Assembly (NCBI GenBank): GCA_963757145.1
Contig: CAVWQK010000001.1
Span: forward strand, 366,770 to 430,769
Source: Acidiferrum sp963757145
GTDB taxonomy: Bacteria > Acidobacteriota > Terriglobia > Acidiferrales > UBA7541
DNA: 64,000 nt
Reading direction: 5' to 3'
This document shows, in pieces, positions 27,226-34,941 of this stretch; the stretch's first letter is position 1, and each line of letters starts with the position of its first letter. A model generated the notes under the pieces. The model was not told the origin of the DNA. It saw nothing but the letters and a program-made list of their open reading frames with translations, and ran no database searches. The position numbers were made by a program, and so were the translations under genes.

Positions 27226-29037
27226 ATGCCGCGGGCAGAACCTACACTAGACACGATTGAGCTCGACCTTGGCCGTTACGAACTGCGCCGCCACGGGCGT
27301 AAGGTGCGGCTGGAAAAGAAGCCCATGGAGCTGCTCATTTTTCTTGTGAGCCGGCGAGAGCAACTGGTAACCCGCGAAGACATCGTTGCGAAGCTTTGGC
27401 GTTCCGACCTGTTTGTCGATACCGAGCGCAACGTAAATAACATCGTCCGAAAGATACGCGCAGCCCTTGGCGATGACGCCGACAATCCTCGATTTCTGGA
27501 GACCGTCGTCGGGAAGGGATATAGGTTCATTGGCAACCTGCGCGTCATCGACGCCCGACATCGGTCCTCGGAAGTTGACTCTGCGGCAGCGCATCGGTCG
27601 GCAGACGACTGGACGTCGGCAGGACGAACCGAACGCACCTCTCTCGCTGTGCTCCCGTTAGGAACTGAAGGCGACGATTTCGACGATGGTGGATTGTGCC
27701 TCGGGTTTGCCGACGCACTTATTTCGCGTCTTGGCAACCTGCAAGGCGTAGATGTTTTGCCAACATCAACAGTGTTGAGCGGACCAACCGGATCTCAACC
27801 CACGGACGTGGCCGCCCGTTTGGGCGTGCGATTCGTGGTTCGCGGCGTGATGGAAAGCTCGAAGGGGCAATTGCGAATATCTGTCGAGATGTTCGATGCT
27901 CATCTCCGCCGAATCTGTTTCTCACGTAGATCCGATATCGACGTGAACTCGCTGCCCGAAATCGAGGATCAGATTGCGAAACAGATTGCGCACGCGTTGA
28001 ACAGGCGCATCGCTCCAGCAAAGCCTCAAAGCGGGTCGAGATATAGCAAGGACCCGTTGGCGTATGCGGAATTTATCCGAGGGTATCGGCTGAGCTCTGG
28101 TGGCGACCTCAGCGTGCTGGAGGAAGCGACTCAACGATTAAGCAACGCTGTAACGCGAGATCCGGGTTTTCCTCTTGCTCACGCAACTCTTTCTCTCGTC
28201 TGCGCAATGCGTCATTTCGAATTCGACCCGGCCCGAGTCTGGCTTGAGAAAGCGGAATTCCACTGTAATCGCGCGCTAGAACTCGATGCGAATTTGCCCG
28301 AAGGACGCGTGGCGAACGCGTTCCTGCTATGGGGTCCCTCGAAGAACTTCCAGCATCGAGAGGCGATCGCCGAGTTGAGAAAGGCAATCTTAATCCAGCA
28401 GAACCTTCCTCATGCATACAATCGCCTCGGTACGATTCTGGCGCATATTGGATTGCTGGACCACGCCCGCGAAATGTACGAACGAGGACGTTCATTCCAC
28501 CCCAATAAATCCATAAGCCATAGCATCGTGCAGGTCCATTTTTGGAACCTCGATTACGATTTGGCCCAGAAGCAAAACGAGAAGTGGCGCGCCGAAAATC
28601 CGGGGCAAAAGTATCCGCTCTACTTTGCACCTCACCTTGCCATGATGAGAGGCGAGTGGAAGGAGGCAAAGTCCCTGTTGGATGAAGCGGAAAGGGCTAT
28701 CCCCGACGAGCCTCTGATCACGAGCCTCTTGGGCGTTCTTTACGCAAGGACGGGCAATAGCGAGGCCGCGTTGAAATGTGTGTCGCAAGCGTGCGCAAGT
28801 CCTAAGTCCTTCGGTCACGCGCACCACACCTACTATCAAGTCGCGTGTACCCTTGCGATCCTAGGTCAGTGCGGGCCTGCCTTTGAATGGCTGGAGAGAA
28901 GTGTTAGCACCGGCTTCGCATGTTGGCCCTTCTTCTGTAAGGATCCGTGCTTGCAAAACCTGCGAAGTCGCCCCGATTTCGAACTACTCGTGAGCTCACT
29001 GCAGACAAAATACCCAGATCACCTCGGATTACTCTAG
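27226..29037 (+). CDS. CadC/OmpR-type winged-helix regulator with TPR domain
   Basis: 603 residues. An N-terminal winged helix (ELDLGRYELRRHGRKVRLEK ... LVTREDIVAKLW ... NNIVRKIRAALGDDADNPRF ... TVVGKGYRF) covers about 8-105. A middle segment like the adenylate-cyclase-associated FlgO/TolB-type domain follows (TSLAVLPLG, GFADALISRLGNLQGVDVLP, RFVVRGVMES). From about 270 to the end there are TPR-like repeats. There is no receiver domain and no strong membrane helix, so unlike CadC it is probably soluble. Proteins of this layout are abundant in acidobacteria. The divergent cupin gene is the obvious target candidate. Confidence 0.8.
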   Translation: MPRAEPTLDTIELDLGRYELRRHGRKVRLEKKPMELLIFLVSRREQLVTREDIVAKLWRSDLFVDTERNVNNIVRKIRAALGDDADNPRFLETVVGKGYRFIGNLRVIDARHRSSEVDSAAAHRSADDWTSAGRTERTSLAVLPLGTEGDDFDDGGLCLGFADALISRLGNLQGVDVLPTSTVLSGPTGSQPTDVAARLGVRFVVRGVMESSKGQLRISVEMFDAHLRRICFSRRSDIDVNSLPEIEDQIAKQIAHALNRRIAPAKPQSGSRYSKDPLAYAEFIRGYRLSSGGDLSVLEEATQRLSNAVTRDPGFPLAHATLSLVCAMRHFEFDPARVWLEKAEFHCNRALELDANLPEGRVANAFLLWGPSKNFQHREAIAELRKAILIQQNLPHAYNRLGTILAHIGLLDHAREMYERGRSFHPNKSISHSIVQVHFWNLDYDLAQKQNEKWRAENPGQKYPLYFAPHLAMMRGEWKEAKSLLDEAERAIPDEPLITSLLGVLYARTGNSEAALKCVSQACASPKSFGHAHHTYYQVACTLAILGQCGPAFEWLERSVSTGFACWPFFCKDPCLQNLRSRPDFELLVSSLQTKYPDHLGLL

Positions 29038-29114
29038 GTAGCGCCGCACCGCAGACCTTAGGCTGAAATCAAAGACCTCGACTGACCAACAGCCGCAAAT
29101 AAAGTTCTCCGGGT

Positions 29115-29258
29115 ATGGCTTTCATTTCCGCTCGGGATTTCAATCTCAAAATGACTCTTCCTGACGCTGCGGTTGTTGGTGTCATTGTCGTTCTGGTAGG
29201 TCTGGCTTTGGCTTTCGCCCGAAATATCGAAATTCGATATCGGAACAAAGACCGATGA
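29115..29258 (+). CDS. Small single-pass membrane peptide (47 aa)
   Basis: From ATG 29115: MAFISARDFNLKMTLPD, then one membrane helix (AAVVGVIVVLVGLALAFA) and a basic tail RNIEIRYRNKDR. It ends before the orphan receiver gene at 29406. The ribosome site is weak, so confidence is moderate. Confidence 0.4.
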   Translation: MAFISARDFNLKMTLPDAAVVGVIVVLVGLALAFARNIEIRYRNKDR

Positions 29259-29405
29259 GGCTCGCCGCCTCAATCGTTGGGGCTCAATCCGTAGCAGGGC
29301 CAGTCGTGGGTGCCGATCTAATCCCTAGGGTCTTTTCTGTATTCCTGGGAATGCTCGAAACCGTATTAATATGCACATCCTTTCTAGATAGAATCAAAGA
29401 ACCCA

Positions 29406-29801
29406 ATGCGAATCTTGGTGGTAGACGACCACGAAACGGTGCGAAAGGGAGTGTCCGCCATCTTGTCTTCTCGCGAGGACATTGAAGTTTGCGGAGAAGC
29501 TGCCAACGGCGAAGAGGCCATCAGAATCGCAAAAGAACTGAAACCTGATTTAGTCATTCTGGACGTCAACATGCCCGTGCTCGGAGGCTTTGCTGCAGCT
29601 CAAGAGCTTAAAAGGCTGATGCCGGAACTTCCGATTCTCTTCTTCACAATGAACGAAAGCGCTCAATTCGTTATTGAAGCCAAAAAGCTTGGCGTGCAGG
29701 GATTCGTTTCGAAAGATAGGGCTGGTGCAGTCTTGCTGGCTGCGGTGGATGCGTTGCTCCGCAAGGAGACATACTTCGTCGGATTAGGCACAGTTACTTA
29801 G
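29406..29801 (+). CDS. Orphan single-domain response regulator (receiver only)
   Basis: 131 residues, one receiver: ILVVDDHETVRKG acidic pocket, LVILDVNMP phospho-acceptor, LFFTMNES switch region, GFVSKDRAG with Lys. It ends at LLRKETYFVGLGTVT, just where a linker to a LuxR HTH would begin. The N-terminal pattern (DDHETVRKGV) is of NarL type, so this looks like a NarL regulator that has lost its DNA-binding half or evolved as a stand-alone receiver. Confidence 0.8.
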   Translation: MRILVVDDHETVRKGVSAILSSREDIEVCGEAANGEEAIRIAKELKPDLVILDVNMPVLGGFAAAQELKRLMPELPILFFTMNESAQFVIEAKKLGVQGFVSKDRAGAVLLAAVDALLRKETYFVGLGTVT

Positions 29802-30006
29802 GTTCGCTAGTACGGCCTAGGCGGTCTTGTTCTCAGCCAGCAGACGGTTGATTTCCGAAGACACCCTATTTTTGGCACAACTTTTTCCACGGTATGTTCA
29901 ATTTCGGACAGCCCTGAAGCAGGCTCTTTGAAGTACGAGAGGGGCCTACCCGCGCAAAATCTTGTCTGACCGTTGCAAAATAGAGAGGTCGTTTTAGCGC
30001 CTTAAT

Positions 30007-30219
30007 CTACAACCGAGCTGCTGCCGCTTTGTCGTTCGCAAGTACGCGACGCTGGGGTTCTGGGACGACAAATACCGTTGCGCCGCAATTTACGCACATC
30101 GAAAGTCGTGTGAAGACCCAAACTGGAGGCTTGTTGATGCCTTTCAGTCCGGGGTGGTGGATGGCGATCTCTCCTGCGAGCTTACTGTGGTTGTAGGATC
30201 CGCACGATTTGCATGTCAT
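30007..30219 (-). CDS. Small zinc-ribbon protein (70 aa), paralogue of the 34043 gene
   Basis: Knuckles CKSCGS at 3-8 and CVNCG at 42-46, with the conserved middle GEIAIHHPGLKGINKPPVWV and VPEPQRRVLA at the end. The gene at 34043 has the same plan (CKSCTS, TEIAIHPQVSNKPLIFV, CMNCG, VPEVELQLLA). A GGAGGGG ribosome site precedes the start. The function is not known; the conserved acidic-hydrophobic middle suggests a folded domain and not just a metal clip. Confidence 0.7.
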   Translation of the reverse strand: MTCKSCGSYNHSKLAGEIAIHHPGLKGINKPPVWVFTRLSMCVNCGATVFVVPEPQRRVLANDKAAAARL

Positions 30220-30642
30220 GGCCCCTCCGTGGTGGCAATCCCCGTTGGCAAGCGGCCACCTTTTGAAGCGAATTATATCGACGTACGGCGGTCAATGGCT
30301 AGTGCCAAGGTCTTAGCAGACACGACTCGTCCATCGTGATACCACACATACACACAGCTGCACTTCAGGAGAGAGGGCACAGTCGAGGCCGGCGCCGAGG
30401 ATCACGAACCGGGTTACCGAAGCGGCGCGAACGGCCATCGCCAAAAAACTAGGCATCAGCGCACGCACCCTGAAGCGTATCGAAGCCGTCTTATGTTGAA
30501 ATTGAATTTGTCTTCCCTGGCCGATCTGGTGCGCTAAGCGTTAAGAAACCACATCGTGTACCCTTAGAAAGGCCTCCCGCAGATAGAAAGGCCTCCGCCC
30601 AGAACTTCTTCTCCAGCCCGCAGTCCTTACAGCCATGCACTC
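30220..30642. other. Intergenic region with a short HTH-like relic
   Basis: Apart from the 34-codon helix-turn-helix-like frame at 30398-30499 I see no gene. The region separates two minus-strand genes and may hold their promoters. Confidence 0.3.
30398..30499 (+). pseudogene. Short helix-turn-helix-like fragment
   Basis: A frame reads RITNRVTEAARTAIAKKLGI then SARTLKRIEAVLC and stop. The spacing AIAKKLGISARTLKRIEAV fits a DNA-binding helix-turn-helix, and nothing else of the protein survives. Only a suggestion. Confidence 0.25.
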
Positions 30643-31569
30643 TTACTGCGGCATCATTCCAGCCGCGGCTTGTCTGCCAAGGGATAGAGACGTTTGTAGC
30701 ACCATATAAAATTGCGTGCCTTCTTCGATGACGATATCCGCGCCCCGATGCCGGGCCACTAGAACCCCTCCAACGACCGCAGCCACGGCTCCGATTCCAA
30801 TGCCAACCGCGGCGCCCATGCTTGATCCTGGCGCCGAGATTGTGGGTGAGGGCGCTGGACTCGGAGTGGGCGTAGGAAGAGTGGGTGGCGTAGGCGTGGG
30901 AGGTGGGTTTGGAGTGGGTACTGGTGGCGGTGCGGGACTAGGTGGCGGATTCGGAGTCGGAGGAGGCGAGGGTGCTGGGGGTGGGTTTGGGTCCGGTGGA
31001 TTCGGGTTTTTAGGAGGCTTCGGCGGCTTGGGTGGTTTGTGCTGAGCCTGTAAGCGCGAGGGGCCAAATTTCCATGGGTCTGAATCAGTAAGATACGATG
31101 AATGTACAAATACGGCGGGCTCGGCGAATTCGACGTGCTCGGAAATATCCGCGTCAATGTACGGAGACACTCCAACGACAGCTTGAAGAATTGCACCGTC
31201 CAGACGAACTTCATATCCATTGTTGAATCTCAGTCGAGTGAAGTGCATGTGCAATCCGGCAGGAGGAGAACCAGTACGGTCCCGCTTTGTAATCTTGTCG
31301 ATTACGCCCTCGACATAGGTGCCAGCAGGAATCGCAATCTCAATGCCGACAATTACCGGATATCGGGTTTCCAAATGTACAACATCACCGCGACGCGCGA
31401 GGTTAGTGTGGATGGGGATGATAAGAGAGAGCGGAATGCGCGTACCCGCTGGGATGGTGATTCCTTGCGGTTCATTCGCTGACGGGTTGGGTATCGGGGC
31501 TCGGTTTTGAGCCCACGGTGATGTGGCCAACAACAAGCCAGCAATCGTAGCTATCGGCAGCCTACGCAT
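30643..31569 (-). CDS. Exported proline-rich envelope protein with glycine-zipper-like C-terminus
   Basis: 308 residues. A signal peptide (MRRLPIATIAGLLLATSPWA), then a beta domain (GITIPAGTRIPLSLIIPIHT ... VVHLETRYPVIVGIEIAIPA) that resembles the TrbI/VirB10-like beta-barrel motif, then a striking proline-rich linker (about residues 178-246, repeated PPKPPKP, NPPP, PTPTP units), and a Gly/Ala-rich segment (MGAAVGIGIGAVAAVVGGVL) that could insert in the membrane. The linker would span the periplasm or peptidoglycan. Function unknown; it may be a stress or envelope-stability protein. Confidence 0.65.
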   Translation of the reverse strand: MRRLPIATIAGLLLATSPWAQNRAPIPNPSANEPQGITIPAGTRIPLSLIIPIHTNLARRGDVVHLETRYPVIVGIEIAIPAGTYVEGVIDKITKRDRTGSPPAGLHMHFTRLRFNNGYEVRLDGAILQAVVGVSPYIDADISEHVEFAEPAVFVHSSYLTDSDPWKFGPSRLQAQHKPPKPPKPPKNPNPPDPNPPPAPSPPPTPNPPPSPAPPPVPTPNPPPTPTPPTLPTPTPSPAPSPTISAPGSSMGAAVGIGIGAVAAVVGGVLVARHRGADIVIEEGTQFYMVLQTSLSLGRQAAAGMMPQ

Positions 31570-31785
31570 GTTGTTCCCTTCCGCGGGGACGAGAAAACAA
31601 ACGTGAATTGAGTGGAGCAGCCCGATCCCAAGACTCCTCGGTGCAACTGCACTCGTTTCAAGGTTCTGAAGAATTGAACAATGGCCGTGAACTCCAAATG
31701 TTTGACTTAGCTACCGGCAAGCATGTCGATTCGATGCGACAGTGTAGCAAAAAGACTGACCTGCGGTAGAATGCTCAATGCGAAA

Positions 31786-32196
31786 ATGCTCCGATTGAGC
31801 CTGCATCGCCTAACCGCAGTCAGCCTGTCTTTATGGCTTGGATTCTTGGCGTGTCTGTTGGGATGTGCGCCAACCTTCGCGGCTTCAATAACCTGCAAGA
31901 CGTATGTATCGGTTGGCGAAAATACCGGTGCAACTGAAGCCGGATCGTGCTGCGAGCACCGACACTCGGGGAAGAGTCAGCAAGCTTCGACTGTATCGTG
32001 TTGCCCAATGGGGGCCACGCTCACACAAAAGCAAAATCCTGTAGCATCCCTGCGCCCTTACGTCCTTCTCTTGATTGTGGCCCTTTCGCCGTTTCATACC
32101 GCCGTTCAACTTTCTGCAAGCACGGAAACAATCAAGCCAGAACCTTGGCGTGCCAGCAGAGATGTTTTGCTGCAAAGTAGTCTCCTTCGCATTTAG
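31786..32196 (+). CDS. Exported Cys/His-rich hypothetical protein
   Basis: From ATG 31786: signal-like MLRLSLHRLTAVSLSLWLGF ending near a Cys (LLGCAPTFA), so possibly a lipoprotein. The mature part has GSCCEHRHSG and SCCPMG motifs and then a hydrophobic segment (YVLLLIVALSPF). CC-x-H-x-H and CCPM are plausible soft-metal (copper, mercury) ligands. The gene is 90 bases upstream of another Cys-rich small gene. Earlier in-frame ATGs at 31723 and 31771 are possible starts. Confidence 0.5.
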   Translation: MLRLSLHRLTAVSLSLWLGFLACLLGCAPTFAASITCKTYVSVGENTGATEAGSCCEHRHSGKSQQASTVSCCPMGATLTQKQNPVASLRPYVLLLIVALSPFHTAVQLSASTETIKPEPWRASRDVLLQSSLLRI

Positions 32197-32286
32197 AAAG
32201 CAAACCTGTCACTGGAGGCCTTCGTGCGGATGCCTTATCCGTTCCACAAGAACTCTTTCTATGGAATAAGGAGACGAATTGTGAAG

Positions 32287-32409
32287 ATGCTAAAAGTAGT
32301 TGTGTTAATGGCAGTTATTTCGCTTGGAATGGCCGGCTCAGCCGTTGCGGCGCACGCAGGTTGTTGCGCTTCCGCTGAGTGCTGTGCTTCCTGTTCCGGC
32401 TGCACATAG
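32287..32409 (+). CDS. Exported Cys-rich mini-protein (40 aa)
   Basis: From ATG 32287: signal peptide MLKVVVLMAVISLGMAGSAV, cleavage near AHA, leaving a mature peptide GCCASAECCASCSGCT with seven Cys in 16 residues. This is an extreme metal-ligand or disulfide cluster for so short a peptide. A terminator follows at 32432. With the upstream CC/H-rich gene it suggests a small metal-handling pair (inference). Confidence 0.6.
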   Translation: MLKVVVLMAVISLGMAGSAVAAHAGCCASAECCASCSGCT

Positions 32410-32431
32410 TAAAAGGGTAAATAGAACGAGG

Positions 32432-32460
32432 GGCGCGGATGAGATTACTCGCGCCTTTTC
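32432..32460 (+). terminator. Intrinsic terminator after the Cys-rich mini-protein gene
   Basis: GGCGC ... GCGCC outer stem with an inner GAG-ATTA-CTC stem and a following TTTTC. It lies 22 bases after the stop codon of the small gene. Confidence 0.65.
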
Positions 32461-32930
32461 GTTTAGGAACCGTGGTCAAATAAATGGGGACGAAATAAGC
32501 GCATGGCGCAACCCCGCCCCCGTAGGCCAACGAACTATTGAGCCGATGCTAGTTTGGGAGGCATAAAGAGACTGTAAGTGATTTGTTAAGAGGGCCGATA
32601 TCCCAGTGGTGAGTGTTGGCGAACGACGATTGATTCGGCTTAAAGTGCGCCTACGAAAGTCGGAGATACCATTACCTCCCGGCCCTATCGCGGTCGCCTC
32701 GTGAAAGGCGTGATTCGCCTGGTCTTTAACGACGTCAACGGAATGAGGATTCGCGTGGGGTATGGCGCGAACGTCCCATGATTCGGTCCGATGCAATTGT
32801 AGGCAATGAGCGAAAATCTCCGGGCAAAGTCGACACTGCATTCTAGATTTGGAATTTATCTCAGGTTTAGGTTCTATCGGTGACCATGCGTTCACTAGAG
32901 GGCATGACAGGGGAACATGATGGCCCGAAT

Positions 32931-33341
32931 ATGAGTTTCGTGCAGGTACTTGTCGTGGAGGACTTCAAGCCCTTCCAAAAGTTTGTTTGCTTGATTTTGC
33001 AAGAAACTGCCGAGTTTAGGGTTGCTGCGACTGCTTCAGACGGACTGGAAGCTATTCAGAAAGCGGAAGAATCACAGCCGGATTTGATTCTCTTGGACAT
33101 CGGCCTCCCGAAGCTGAATGGATTAGAGGCAGCGAAGCAACTGCGCATCGTGGCTCCTCACGCGAAAATTCTGATTTTGTCCGAGAACACTGACCCAGAT
33201 GTAATCAAGGCCGCTGTGAGCGACGGATGCTGTGGCTATGTGCTCAAGTCCGACGCGGGTGGCGAACTCCTGCCCGCCATGGCGAAAGTGCTTCGCGGCG
33301 AACGGTTTCTGAGTAGCGGAATAGCTTCCCGAACCCCGTAG
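32931..33341 (+). CDS. Orphan single-domain response regulator (receiver), paralogue of the 9026/9581 genes
   Basis: 136 residues from the ATG at 32931 (32880 is an alternative). Acidic pocket VLVVEDFKPF, phospho-acceptor LILLDIGLP, LILSENTDP, and YVLKSDAG with the Lys. It shares the DGLEAIQKAEESQPDLILLD and KSDA blocks with the receivers at 9026 and 9581. A decayed LuxR HTH sits 157 bases downstream on the same strand, so here the loss of the output domain may be recent. Confidence 0.8.
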   Translation: MSFVQVLVVEDFKPFQKFVCLILQETAEFRVAATASDGLEAIQKAEESQPDLILLDIGLPKLNGLEAAKQLRIVAPHAKILILSENTDPDVIKAAVSDGCCGYVLKSDAGGELLPAMAKVLRGERFLSSGIASRTP

Positions 33342-33497
33342 ATCCAGTCTCGGACTCGAATACGGTGGAGGTTGTCCGGTCATCTAACGTCCAGTTTTCG
33401 GCCGATGAGGCAAATCGAAGAATTTTCAGGAGAAATTTGAACGAAAACTAGAACTGGAACTTCTGACAGTAGGCGGGACAACCTTCCTTTCCTAACC

Positions 33498-33770
33498 ATG
33501 GCGTCCAGTCCGGAGACTGATGGCGCCGCAACCCAAACTGAGCACGCAGCGTTGACGCTTCGCCAGCAAGAGGTTGTCGAACTGCTGGCCGAAGGAAAGA
33601 CTAGGAGGAAAGCCGCGATTATCTTGCACGTCCCGCCGTCCGCTTCCGAGGTTGCACGCCGTCGGTAACAAAAAGAAGGGTGGCGTTTCATAAGTACCGG
33701 GGTATGCAGAAGCTGAATCTTAACAGGAATGCTGATTTAATTCGATTTGCAATCCGTTCACATTGTCGTG
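33498..33770 (+). pseudogene. LuxR-type DNA-binding domain, frameshifted
   Basis: From ATG 33498 a Ser/Thr-rich lead is followed by ALTLRQQEVVELLAEGKTRR and KAAIILHV, the first two helices of a LuxR HTH, then stop at 33668. The recognition helix end and the last helix appear in the next frame: AFHKYRGMQKLNLNRNADLI and RFAIRSH (about 33686-33760). A short insertion near 33640-33685 separates them. With the receiver at 32931 these would rebuild a NarL-type regulator. Confidence 0.65.
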
Positions 33771-34042
33771 TCCCGAATTTCTTACCGACTTTTTTCCTTG
33801 GAACGATTCCTGTAGTTCTGGCAGAACGCTGTCAGCTACTCCCTACATGCCTGATTAAAGCGCCGGACAGGTAGATTTGTGGGTTAGGATCCGAATGTGG
33901 GTGGGACTGCTCAGATCAGATATCATCTGCTATCGTAATTTTCACACAACCGTGAATAAACTATCTCGTTAATCAAGATTCCCTGGGCTATACTCTCAGC
34001 CTGATATCACACCAGTGTCCCAACGCTGGTCGGGGGTCCCCG

Positions 34043-34249
34043 ATGGTCTGCAAATCCTGCACTTCGTCGAATCAACAGCAGTTCAACACAGAAATCGCCA
34101 TTCACCCGCAGGTCTCGAACAAACCTCTTATCTTCGTGTTTCCGAAAATCCTCGTATGCATGAATTGCGGCAGGCTGGAACCTGCCGAGGAGTTTGTCGT
34201 CCCTGAAGTCGAATTACAATTGCTCGCGGATGGGCCTCGGATTCGTTAG
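34043..34249 (+). CDS. Small zinc-ribbon protein (68 aa), paralogue of the 30007 gene
   Basis: CKSCTS at 3-8, CMNCG at 39-43, and shared blocks TEIAIHP, PLIFVFPKILVC and VPEVELQLLADG. The central part is slightly shorter than in the 30007 copy. The second Cys pair is intact, so metal binding should be kept. It is isolated, with unrelated neighbours. Confidence 0.7.
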   Translation: MVCKSCTSSNQQQFNTEIAIHPQVSNKPLIFVFPKILVCMNCGRLEPAEEFVVPEVELQLLADGPRIR

Positions 34250-34482
34250 GCCCCCCACGGCGCGCTAATCTTCGATGAGCAAGCCGAGCGCGGCGAGCGG
34301 TGGGAAGCCTGCATGAGGCGCTTCGCACCCAAGAGGCGGACATTTTAGGCTTATGAGCCCCCCGTAAGGGTGAAACTCGTCCGGTGATGCGACCTACCAT
34401 CACTGAGACGAAAAATCTTGAACGCCACGTCACCGAGAGCCAATATTATTGCTCTATCCTATCGCTGGAAGCGAGGCGATAA

Positions 34483-34710
34483 ATGAATACAACATCCCGC
34501 GCGACCTACCCCTGGCAGGAAAGCTATTTCGCCGTATTCAATGAGACTGACCGCAATCTGGTAATGGCACGTATTTACGAGGCGCTTGCTGCGATCGAGC
34601 AACGGCGCTTGAGCCCTGTTGGGACAGAGATTGAGGAGATCGCTCTGCTGAACGCTGAGATGGGCATTCGGAAATTGGTAGACGAGAAGAACGCCTCGAA
34701 TTGGGTCTAG
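34483..34710 (+). CDS. Small conserved protein (75 aa), paralogue of the 11522 gene
   Basis: YPWQESYFAVFNETDRN near the start, then ARIYEALAAIEQRRLSPVGT and a C-terminal acidic helix. The motif AI.QRRLS and the Y.W...Y start are shared with the 11522 product. Soluble, alpha-helical, no known function. A GAGGCG ribosome-site-like sequence precedes the ATG. Confidence 0.6.
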   Translation: MNTTSRATYPWQESYFAVFNETDRNLVMARIYEALAAIEQRRLSPVGTEIEEIALLNAEMGIRKLVDEKNASNWV

Positions 34711-34941
34711 AGCCACAGTTGACGAGCGGGTACCCACTCATCCTCGACCCCTCACCCGCGCCCACTAAAATGCCGGCGAAGAGAGTCCTGATAGCCCCAC
34801 TTGCTTAGGGTTTTTTGGTTCGCCCTTCCGCGACTATATGAGCGTAGATTTAGCCGTATGGCCCAGCCTCGTGAGTAGTTCTGTTCAATCTCCTCAAGAA
34901 CATTTTTACTTCATCGTCAACTATGATAATCAGTATAAAGT

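Noticed and set aside
30830..31030. Possible CRISPR or tandem repeat array
   Set aside because: The periodic GGTGG/GGAGT pattern is the reverse strand of the proline-rich linker codons, not spaced repeats.
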